This document shows positions 9,337 to 17,438 of a DNA stretch of 32,723 nt, one piece after another. Under the pieces are notes generated by a model that saw only the letters and a list, made by a program, of their open reading frames with translations, was not told the origin of the DNA and ran no database searches. The first letter of the stretch is position 1, and each line of letters begins with the position of its first letter. This stretch comes from an uncultured beta proteobacterium (GTDB taxonomy: Bacteria; Pseudomonadota; Gammaproteobacteria; Burkholderiales; Burkholderiaceae_B): assembly GCA_903932425.1 (NCBI GenBank), contig CAIZGG010000139.1, positions 1 to 32,723 on the forward strand, written 5' to 3'. A program made the translations under genes and the position numbers.

Positions 9337-10515
9337 TTAGCGCGCCTCTTTAATGATTTTTTTGGCAATCGACATGCGATGAACTTCAGAGGGCCCTTCG
9401 TATACGCGCATCACACGCACGCGCTGCGCCATCAACTGCAGCGGTAGTTCTTTGGTGACGCCCATTGCACCGAGGGTTTGCATCGCGTGATCCAATACTT
9501 CAGCAGCCATCTCGGTGGCGTACACCTTAATCATCGAAGCTTCAGTGCGCACGTCGATGCCTTGATCTTGCTTGCGCGCGGCATCTTGCACCATCAGACG
9601 ACAGGCATGCATCTTCATGGCCGCATCAGCAATCCACCACTGAACGGCCTGACGATCGGAAAGCAGTGCGCCAAAGGTTGTGCGTTGTTTAGCATGACTC
9701 ACCATCATGTCTAACGCGCGGCGGCACATACCGATACACCAGGTACCGATCTGTAAACGACGAACCACCAGTCGCAATTGCATGGGGGCAAAGCCGGCGC
9801 CGATTTCGCCTAAGACATTTTCTTCAGGGATCCGGCAATCTTCAAACACTAATTCATAGGTGCGATGTCCGCCAAGCATGGGGATCTCGCGCAAAATCTC
9901 AAAACCGGGAGTGCCTTTTTCAACGATAAAGGCGGTGATGCCTTCGTGGCGTTTACCGGCGCCTACACGCGCCATGACGATCACAAAATCAGCGGCGGGC
10001 ACTTTACTGACCCAGATCTTGCGACCATTGATCACCCACTGATTGCCAACTTTTTCAGCGCGCGTAATCATGCCTGAAGGGTCGCCACCAGCATTAGGCT
10101 CAGAAATCGCAATCGCTGACTTGGCAGTCCCAGCCGCGTACGGTTCAAGGTATTTCTTTTTTTGCTCTGGCGTGCCAACAGACAGCAACATGTGCATATT
10201 GGGCGAGTCAGGCGGAAACACGAACGGCGTCACCGTGCGGCCCAATTCTTCGTTCAGCGCCATCCAGGTTGTCGCCGAAAGGTTCGCGCCACCCAGTTCT
10301 TCAGGGGCATCCAAGGCCCACAGACCTAATTCTTTACATTTTTTTAGTAAAGGTGCCTCTTCTTCAGGCAGCAATTTTAATGGTTGACCCTTGATTTCTC
10401 GGTCTAGGATTGCCGACTCAAGCGGCATCAACTCTTGGTCAACAAACTTTGCGACCAGGTCGATGATCATACGTGCGTCGTCGGCTTGTTCTGCGGTACT
10501 TTGTTCTTGGCTCAC
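9337..10515 (-). CDS. Acyl-CoA dehydrogenase family protein (probable GTG start)
   Basis: AISEPNAGGDPSGMITRAEKVGNQWVINGRKIWVSKV, QTLGAMGVTKELPLQLMAQRVRVMRVYEGPSEVHRM. Confidence 0.93.
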   Translation of the reverse strand: MSQEQSTAEQADDARMIIDLVAKFVDQELMPLESAILDREIKGQPLKLLPEEEAPLLKKCKELGLWALDAPEELGGANLSATTWMALNEELGRTVTPFVFPPDSPNMHMLLSVGTPEQKKKYLEPYAAGTAKSAIAISEPNAGGDPSGMITRAEKVGNQWVINGRKIWVSKVPAADFVIVMARVGAGKRHEGITAFIVEKGTPGFEILREIPMLGGHRTYELVFEDCRIPEENVLGEIGAGFAPMQLRLVVRRLQIGTWCIGMCRRALDMMVSHAKQRTTFGALLSDRQAVQWWIADAAMKMHACRLMVQDAARKQDQGIDVRTEASMIKVYATEMAAEVLDHAMQTLGAMGVTKELPLQLMAQRVRVMRVYEGPSEVHRMSIAKKIIKEAR

Positions 10516-10795
10516 CCTACTCTCCTCATACGATAGCTACTATCTTAGCTGATTGGATCACCTCAGTTGTTCTTGACCCTTCCCGGCTCCGTTAACGTTC
10601 GCGGTGCACCGGCATACTCGGTTGCACACAACGCTTGGCGCAGGCCGCTTCGGTGCAGCCTGACACCTGAACTGTGCTGCCCTCAGTTGCGCTTCGCTCT
10701 GCCGTAGCCTATGATTGGTTTACAACAAGGCTTCGAGCATTGAGGGTATCAAAATCCCCTGGATTCGGGCCATCAAAAATACCGGAGAACAAACC

Positions 10796-12514
10796 ATGAC
10801 ACACCAGCCAAACGATGGCTATTACGAAGTTTTATGGCCGCGCAGCGCGATGCAAGTACAAGGCAAATCTTTGGCTAAGCGCCTTGATACGCTTGCGGGT
10901 AAAACGATTGTTCAGCTTTGGGATTATGTCTTTAAAGGCGACCAGGTCTTTGCCGCGCTAGAAGACAGCCTCAAAGAAAAGTATCCCGGGGTCAACTTTG
11001 TGCACTGGAGCGTTTTGGGCAACACGCACGGCCCTGACGAGCGTCAGATATTGGCCGATTTACCTAGGCGCCTCAAAGAACTGAAAGCCGATGCCGTCAT
11101 CTCAGGGATGGGCTGCTGAGGCAGCTGCACGCCCGCCGTGTTGCGGGCGAGTGCAGTCTGTGAAGAGGCTGGCGTGCCAAGCTCTTCGCTTGTAAGTCAA
11201 GGCTTTTTAAAGCTTGCCGAGGCGTCGTCAATCGGCTTGGGCTTGCCGAGCATGCCGGTCGCTTTGGTGCCGGGTCATCCGGGTGCGCAAAGTGCGGCGA
11301 TGTTGCGGCGCAATATTCTTGAGATCACCACAGCAGAGGTCATCAAGAACTTAACCGATGCCAGTGGTACTGGGCAGCACACCGCAGAACCACTTGCCCA
11401 AGACATCGTGTTTAAGGGGGGCTTTGATGCTGTCAATCAATACTTTCTTGAAAACGAGTGGAGCGACGGCCTGCCGATTGTGCCCCCTACCCGCGCCAAG
11501 GTAGCAGAGTTTCTTCAATATACAGACCACGCAGCGAGCGATGTCTTAGGTGTCTTGTTGCCCGACAACCGAGCAGCCACAATCTGGAGCATCGCCGTCA
11601 ACGGTGTGATGGCGGGTTGCCGCCCTGAGTACATGCCGATCTTGGTTGCGCTGGTTCAAGCCATGGCTGACCCTGCTTATGGTGTTGAGCACAGCGGCAA
11701 CACCCCAGGTGGCGAGACGCTCATTATTTTGAATGGCCCGATTGTTCAGCAACTGGGCTTTAACTATAAAGAAAACGTTTTGCGTGATGGCTTTCAGCCC
11801 AACACCTCGGTGGGTCGGTTCTGGCGTTTATATCTGCGTAACGTTGCGGGTTTTTTATTGCATAAAAATGATAAGGCAACCTTCGGCAATACGTGGCGCG
11901 TGGTCGCCGCTGAAAATGAAGAGGTCTTGAAAGCCATTGGGTGGAGCCCAACCAGCGTTGAGATGGGGTTCAAAGCAACAGATAACACGGTGACCATTGC
12001 GCGCTATACCGGCGGTAACGTGATCGCGTCGGTCTCAGGCAGCACGCCAGAAGAAATCATGCCCATCCTTGCCGATGCTATTGCCCGGCAAAACTCCTGG
12101 CAGATCACCTTTACCGTGGGAGGTGCCTATGGCACCTTGCGGCCGCTCGTCTTGCTTAGCCCTATTTTGGCTGAAGCGATCGCTAGCAGTGGTTGGTCGA
12201 AGCAAGACGTCAAACAGTATTTGTTTGAACATGCACGACTCCCAGCCTGGAAGTTTGAACATATGCTACGTGTCTGGGCCGACAAGCCTATTTGGAATCT
12301 GACTGAAGAGTACGAGGCCGGTCGGATCCCGAAGGTGTTTTGCGAGTCTGATGATCCGAATCGTCTGGTGCCACTTGTTACGTGCGCGAGCGATTTCATG
12401 GTCGCGGTCACAGGCGATCCGCTACGCACCAACGCGTATGTATTTGCGCACAACGGCAGGCTTGGCTATCCAGTTGGTAAATTGATTGAGTTACCGGCCA
12501 ACTGGAGTTTTTAA
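10796..12514 (+). CDS. Predicted selenoprotein: UGSC-motif domain fused to a large uncharacterised domain; UGA 11117-11119 read as Sec (residue 108)
   Basis: ORF fragments 10715..11119 and 11138..12514 are in the same frame, separated only by TGA; reading through gives ...AVISGMGC-U-GSCTPAVLRASAVCEEAGVPSSS...; GGAG ribosome-binding site before ATG 10796; hairpin directly after the UGA; selB in the same gene run; paralogous UGSC gene downstream. Confidence 0.85.
11125..11156 (+). promoter_or_regulatory. Candidate bacterial SECIS hairpin of the first selenoprotein gene
   Basis: CTGCAC-GCCCGC / loop CGTGTT / GCGGGC-(GA)-GTGCAG; stem begins 6 nt after the last base of UGA; loop contains GUGU. 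Confidence 0.78.
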
Positions 12515-12530
12515 AGTAATGTTCTGAAGC

Positions 12531-12555
12531 CCTCGGCCGCCTTCGGGGCCGAAGG
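12531..12555 (+). other. GC-rich intergenic hairpin between the two UGSC genes
   Basis: TCGGCC...GGCCGA (12533-12552) or alternative CCTTCG...CGAAGG (12540-12555); no T-run. Confidence 0.45.
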
Positions 12556-12607
12556 AATTTCAACACCCGATAGGTCTAGAATACAGACATCTAGAAAGGA
12601 GTCCTCA

Positions 12608-13216
12608 ATGAATGCTGAAAAAAATCTGAGCCCATCCATGCTACGCGTCCTGCACCCCGCTGTTGAGCCCCACACACCGGTGAAGAACCCCCATGACCTC
12701 ATCCCCGAAGGCGCTAAAGCGCAGGGGCTGCGTTACCTCGCCCCTCGCCTCTCAAGCTTAGCCGGCAAGCGGCTTGCGTTGCTCGATAACAATAAGGTCA
12801 ATGCGCGTGAACTTTTAACCGCGTTCGGCAAGCAATTGAACGAGCAGTTTGGTTTGAGTGAAATCAAGATGTGGCGCAAACCGACCTCGGCAGCACCGGC
12901 TCCGTTTATCACAGAGATCACAGCTTGGAAACCTGATCTCATGCTGACTGCCTCAGGTGACTGAGGGTCGTGCTCGTCGTGGAGTGTCCACGACTCGCAC
13001 ACGATAGAGTCTTTGGGGATCCCCACAGTGACGTTCGTGACACAACCCTTTCGAGGGATCGCCGCAACACGTTCGAAATCTTTAGGGCTTCCTGATCTGC
13101 CAATTTTGCTGATTGAGCATCCCTTGGCGAATCGTACTTTAGAAGAAATCGCAATCATCGCTCAACAGCGTTCAGGCGATGTCCTACAGTTTTTAACCTC
13201 GGAGAGCTCGACATGA
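12608..13216 (+). CDS. Predicted selenoprotein: stand-alone UGSC-motif domain protein; UGA 12962-12964 read as Sec (residue 119)
   Basis: ORF fragments 12608..12964 and 13013..13216 are in the same frame; reading through gives ...LMLTASGD-U-GSCSSWSVHDSHTIESLGIPTVTFVTQPF...; homologous to the UGSC domain of the upstream gene across the UGA; AAGGAG ribosome-binding site; hairpin directly after the UGA. Confidence 0.85.
12970..13000 (+). promoter_or_regulatory. Candidate bacterial SECIS hairpin of the second selenoprotein gene
   Basis: GTGC-(TC)-GTCGTGG / loop AGTGT / CCACGAC-(TC)-GCAC; stem begins 6 nt after the last base of UGA; loop contains GUGU. Confidence 0.78.
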
Positions 13217-14253
13217 GCGCCCATGCAACAGTGCTCGAGTTAGACCTGTCAGACGACACGTTGCAAGACTATTTTTTGCATCAAGGTTGGACCGACGGTT
13301 TACCTGTGGTCGCTCCGACGTCTGAGCGCGTGGCGGCAATGATTGCGGGCAGTGGCTTAGCGGGTGATGTCGAGATCGCTGCCATTGCGCCGGGCTACGC
13401 CTTATGCAGTGTCGAGAAACTGGCGATCAATGCCGTCATGGCGGGCTGCAAGCCGAGCTATATGCCCGTGTTGGTGGCTGCGCTCAAGGCGATGGCCGTG
13501 CCCAAATTTAATTTATCCGGAATACAGTCAACCACACATCCCGTAGCACCGATGTTTGTTGTGAATGGCCCCATTCGTCATGAAATTGAATTGAACTGTG
13601 GCTCAAATGTCTTTGGTCAAGGTTTTAGAGCCAACGCGACGATTGGGCGCGCGATTCGCCTCGTGCTCATGAACATCGGGCAAGGTATCCCGGGCAAGAC
13701 TGATATGGCCACACACGGCACGCCTTGCAAATTTAGTTTTTGCGCCGGTGAAAATGAAGAGCAAAATCCGTGGGAGCCCTTTCACGTTGAGCACGGTTTG
13801 GCCAAAACCGACAGCAGCGTGTTGGTGCATGCGGCCGAAGCGCCCCACAACGTGCAAGACCACGCCAGCGCCAACGCCTCAGAACTTTTATTGATGATCT
13901 CTGATGTGATGATGACCATTGGCGGCAATAATATGAGTTCGGGTGGTGAAATGCTGCTGGTGCTTGGCCCTGAACACGCTGCGATTTTAGCTAAACACGG
14001 CATGAGCAAAGATGACGTACGGCACGATTTGCACGCTCGCATGAGATTGCAATTGAGTCGCGTCAGTGAAGGTTGTCAAGAATGGTATCGCACCAAACGT
14101 AAAACCTTTAATGTGGCACCTGGCACGACGCATATCCCCTATTTAGACGAGGCATCGCAAATTCAAATTGTGGTGGCAGGTGGTCAAGGTTTGCATTCGA
14201 TAGTCGTACCAAGTTTTGGAATATCGCATTTTGTACTTGAAAAAATCACCTGA
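13213..14253 (+). CDS. Uncharacterised UGSC-partner protein, homologous to the C-terminal domain of the upstream fused selenoprotein
   Basis: ATGA overlap with the upstream selenoprotein gene; shared WTDGLPVVAPT, AINAVMAGCKPSYMPVLVAALKAMA, VVNGPI, GFRANATIGRAIRLVLMN, ENEE. Confidence 0.85.
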   Translation: MSAHATVLELDLSDDTLQDYFLHQGWTDGLPVVAPTSERVAAMIAGSGLAGDVEIAAIAPGYALCSVEKLAINAVMAGCKPSYMPVLVAALKAMAVPKFNLSGIQSTTHPVAPMFVVNGPIRHEIELNCGSNVFGQGFRANATIGRAIRLVLMNIGQGIPGKTDMATHGTPCKFSFCAGENEEQNPWEPFHVEHGLAKTDSSVLVHAAEAPHNVQDHASANASELLLMISDVMMTIGGNNMSSGGEMLLVLGPEHAAILAKHGMSKDDVRHDLHARMRLQLSRVSEGCQEWYRTKRKTFNVAPGTTHIPYLDEASQIQIVVAGGQGLHSIVVPSFGISHFVLEKIT

Positions 14254-14295
14254 CCAACACAGTCAACATCGAGCAAAAACGTTTTTTAGCACACA

Positions 14296-16218
14296 ATGAT
14301 TGTTGCAACTGCAGGCCATATCGATCACGGCAAAAGCACTCTGGTCAAAGCGCTGTCTGGTGTCGAGACCGACCGCTTGCCCGAAGAGAAGACCAGAGGA
14401 ATCTCGATCGACCTGGGGTTTGCTTATCTGGCCTTGCCCAATACCCCGGTCATTGGTTTTGTCGATGTGCCGGGCCATGAACGTTTTGTGCGCAATATGC
14501 TGGCAGGCGTGTGTGGCATCGACTACGTCATGCTGGTGGTCGCCGCCGATGACGGCGTGATGCCACAGACGATCGAGCATTTAAGCATTGTGAGCTTGCT
14601 CGGTATTCGTACGGGTGTTGCTGTCTTGACGAAAACTGATCGTGTCTCTGTTGCGCGAGTCAGCGAAGTGCGCGAACAAGTACGCGCCTTGTTACAGAGC
14701 GCAGACCTTGCTGCGTTTGACATTGTCGAATGCTCGGCAGTCACACAACTGGGCGTAAACGACTTACGCGAACGCCTCGCAATAGCCGCGCGTGACATTC
14801 AACGCACTGAAGTTGAGGGGCGCTCTTTTCGGTTCGCAGTCGATCGCGCATTCTCGATTATTGGCAGTGGCACCGTTGTTACCGGAACAGTCTTTAACCA
14901 TCGCGTACAAGTGGGCGACCGCCTCACGCTCACCCCCGGTGGGCAAAGTGTGCGAGTGCGCGGAATTCATATCAATAGCGTGGCGGTCGTTCAGGCGTCT
15001 GCTGGCGAGCGCTGCGCGTTAAACCTCGCTGGTGTCAGCGCCCAAGAGTGCGGTCGCGGGGACTGGGTTGTTGAACCCCATTTGCACTGCCCGACCACGC
15101 GTGTGGATGTCAGCTTGTCAGTGTTGAACGCTGAGACGCACGCCCTGAAGCATTGGACCGAGGTGCATGTACATCTGGGCACCACGGAAGTCGTTGCCCG
15201 AGTCTCCATTCAGCGAGGCGCCTCGATTGAACCTGGCGCAAGCGGTCATGCTCAGTTGGTGTTAAGCCAACCCATTGCCTGCTTAAACGGTGATCGGTTG
15301 ATTATTCGAGATCAATCCGCGCAACGCACGCTTGGCGGAGGCGTTGTGCTCGATCCGTTTGCGCCAGCAAGAGTACGAAACAAAGTGGTGAGGCAAACCG
15401 AGCTTGCTGCGCTTTCGCTGACGGATCCTGCGGCGGCGCTCAGTGCCCTGCTCGCCTGTCGCTCAGAGACCGGAGTTGACCTCGAGCACTTTGCACGTAG
15501 TTTTAATGTGACTCAAAGCGTCACGGCCAAACTGCTGGTCAGCGCAGACGCCTGCATCGTCGCCAAACTACCGACCTACGCGTTATTGAATACTTCGATT
15601 AAACAACTCGGCGCAAAGGTCTCACTTGCCTTGCAGCAATATCATCAAGCGCAGCCACAAGCCTTGGGCCTAAGCCTGACAGAGTTACGCAAGCAAACAG
15701 TACCTGGAATGAATGCCAGCGTGTTTAACGCCTTGGTACGCTACGTTGCGACAGAGCAAAAAATTATCCTGAGTGGTGCCCTTGTGTCGTTGGCCGCGCA
15801 TCAGTCAAGCGCCAATGCCGCTGATCAATTGATGTGGCAAAAGATTCAACCCACGCTCGCAGCAATGGGGCCCAAAGGATTAACGGCTGCTGACATCGCA
15901 GACGCGACAGGCTTGAAAATCTTAGTCTTGACCGAAATGTTGCATCGAAAGGTTAAGCAAGGAGAGCTCTTTCGGGTGAGCTCTGAACGCTTTTATTTGC
16001 GTGCAAACTTTATTCATTTTGCTAAGCTCGCCCGCGACTTGGCATTTACCAGTCCAACGCAAACCTTTATCGCTGCGCAGTTTCGGGATCAGGCGGGTGT
16101 CAATCGCACCCTCGCCATCGAAATTTTAGAAGTTCTTGACCGCCTTGGAGTCACGCAACGCGTGGGCGATACTCGCAAACTTTTCAAACCGCTTGAAGTC
16201 GTGTTTGCTATTGATTGA
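14296..16218 (+). CDS. selB: Selenocysteine-specific translation elongation factor SelB
   Basis: MIVATAGHIDHGKSTLVKALSGVETDRLPEEKTRGISIDLGFAYL, DVPGHERFVRNMLAGVCGIDYVMLVVAADDGVMPQTIEHL; long C-terminal region consistent with winged-helix domains. Confidence 0.96.
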   Translation: MIVATAGHIDHGKSTLVKALSGVETDRLPEEKTRGISIDLGFAYLALPNTPVIGFVDVPGHERFVRNMLAGVCGIDYVMLVVAADDGVMPQTIEHLSIVSLLGIRTGVAVLTKTDRVSVARVSEVREQVRALLQSADLAAFDIVECSAVTQLGVNDLRERLAIAARDIQRTEVEGRSFRFAVDRAFSIIGSGTVVTGTVFNHRVQVGDRLTLTPGGQSVRVRGIHINSVAVVQASAGERCALNLAGVSAQECGRGDWVVEPHLHCPTTRVDVSLSVLNAETHALKHWTEVHVHLGTTEVVARVSIQRGASIEPGASGHAQLVLSQPIACLNGDRLIIRDQSAQRTLGGGVVLDPFAPARVRNKVVRQTELAALSLTDPAAALSALLACRSETGVDLEHFARSFNVTQSVTAKLLVSADACIVAKLPTYALLNTSIKQLGAKVSLALQQYHQAQPQALGLSLTELRKQTVPGMNASVFNALVRYVATEQKIILSGALVSLAAHQSSANAADQLMWQKIQPTLAAMGPKGLTAADIADATGLKILVLTEMLHRKVKQGELFRVSSERFYLRANFIHFAKLARDLAFTSPTQTFIAAQFRDQAGVNRTLAIEILEVLDRLGVTQRVGDTRKLFKPLEVVFAID

Positions 16219-17188
16219 CGATGTTTGCGTCTTTAATGACCTTGCCCCATTTCAGCGTTTCAGCCTCGATAAACGCCTTAAAGGCCTCGGGGGTGCTGCC
16301 AACCGGGTCAGCGCCACTGACTGCGAGTTTTTGTTGCACCTCTGGCATCGCGAGTACTTGATTGATGGCCACGCTGAGTTGCTGCACGATCGACCCCGGG
16401 GTACCTGCGGGCACCATGGCGCCACTCCACGAGGTTGCGACGTAGCCGTCAAACCCAGCCTCGATCATGGTCGGAACCTCAGGCAGTAAAGGGCTACGCA
16501 CGGCGCTTGTGACCGCGAGCGCTCTGAGTTTGCCCTGCTTCACGTGTTCGATCATGCCAGGCATTGTTGGAAACGCGACCTTCACCGTTCCACTTAATAA
16601 ATCTACAATTTGCGGACTGGTTCCTTTGTAGGCAACATGCACGAGGTCGACACCGGCGCGAGCTTTAAACCATTCTGCCGCTAAGTGAGGCGAGCCACCG
16701 GTCCCTGACGAGCTGTAGCTCAGCTCACCCGGATGCTTCTTGATGTAGTCAATCAACTCTTGCACGGAAAAAATCGGTAAGGATGGGTGCACAAGTAGAA
16801 AGCTAGTCACTGAAGTGGCTTGCGACACCGCCACAAAGTCTTTAAACAGGCTGTAACTTAAGCTGGGAAATAACGAAGCACTGACTGCTGTACCGATCGA
16901 GACCCAAAAAATGGTGTAACCATCGGGCGCAGCCCTCGCTGCAAGCTCAGCGCCGATGTTGCCGCTTGCCCCGGGCTTATTTTCAATGACGACGGCCTGA
17001 CCCAATACCTCGGCTAATTTTTGCCCAACAATTCGAGCCGGAACGTCGGTTGAGCCTCCAGGAGGATATCCGACGATGATCTTGACAGCCTTTGTTGGGT
17101 AAGCCTGAGCCCGCACAGCAAACGAGCTTATCGCGGTACAGACGCCAAGCACCATGAGCAAAAACAATCGTGCAATGCGTATTTTCAT
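16208..17188 (-). CDS. Bug/TctC-family substrate-binding protein
   Basis: YPTKAVKIIVGYPPGGSTDVPARIVGQKL, VIENKPGASGNIGAE, PDGYTIFW; overlaps the selB 3' end convergently by 11 bp. Confidence 0.92.
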   Translation of the reverse strand: MKIRIARLFLLMVLGVCTAISSFAVRAQAYPTKAVKIIVGYPPGGSTDVPARIVGQKLAEVLGQAVVIENKPGASGNIGAELAARAAPDGYTIFWVSIGTAVSASLFPSLSYSLFKDFVAVSQATSVTSFLLVHPSLPIFSVQELIDYIKKHPGELSYSSSGTGGSPHLAAEWFKARAGVDLVHVAYKGTSPQIVDLLSGTVKVAFPTMPGMIEHVKQGKLRALAVTSAVRSPLLPEVPTMIEAGFDGYVATSWSGAMVPAGTPGSIVQQLSVAINQVLAMPEVQQKLAVSGADPVGSTPEAFKAFIEAETLKWGKVIKDANIVNQ

Positions 17189-17325
17189 CGATTCCTACCG
17201 AGTAACACCTTGTTTAGAGCCCAAAGCGGCCAAAAAGCGGCCTCACCTGAACATAGCACCTGTTGGCTGTATTTTGCGTTTAAAAGTAACACGTTCAGCC
17301 AAGCATTGAATTAAAATCTACACGT

Positions 17326-17359
17326 CGTACGTGCTGGACGTTCGTACGCACTGGACGTT
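17326..17359. repeat. 17-nt imperfect tandem duplication (CGTACGTGCTGGACGTT / CGTACGCACTGGACGTT)
   Basis: Two adjacent copies with 2 mismatches, upstream of the DoxX gene. Confidence 0.8.
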
Positions 17360-17438
17360 AGTCCACAGGCCCTCACGCCTTAAGACTTTGGGTCAAGGCA
17401 ACGCACTCGACCGCAAACATTTTTAGAGAACGCATCTT

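Noticed and set aside
10560-10700. Possible tRNA-Sec (selC) in the GC-rich intergenic region upstream of the UGSC operon
   Set aside because: No UCA anticodon arm, T-arm GGTTCRANTCC or matching 8-bp acceptor stem could be placed by eye.
10715-12514. Interpretation of 10715..11119 and 11138..12514 as a nonsense-mutated pseudogene or two genes
   Set aside because: The same UGA context recurs in the next gene, both have SECIS-like hairpins and selB is adjacent, so Sec recoding explains the data better.
16136-16489. ORF 16136..16489 overlapping the selB end and the Bug gene
   Set aside because: Shadow ORF spanning two strongly supported genes on different frames and strands.
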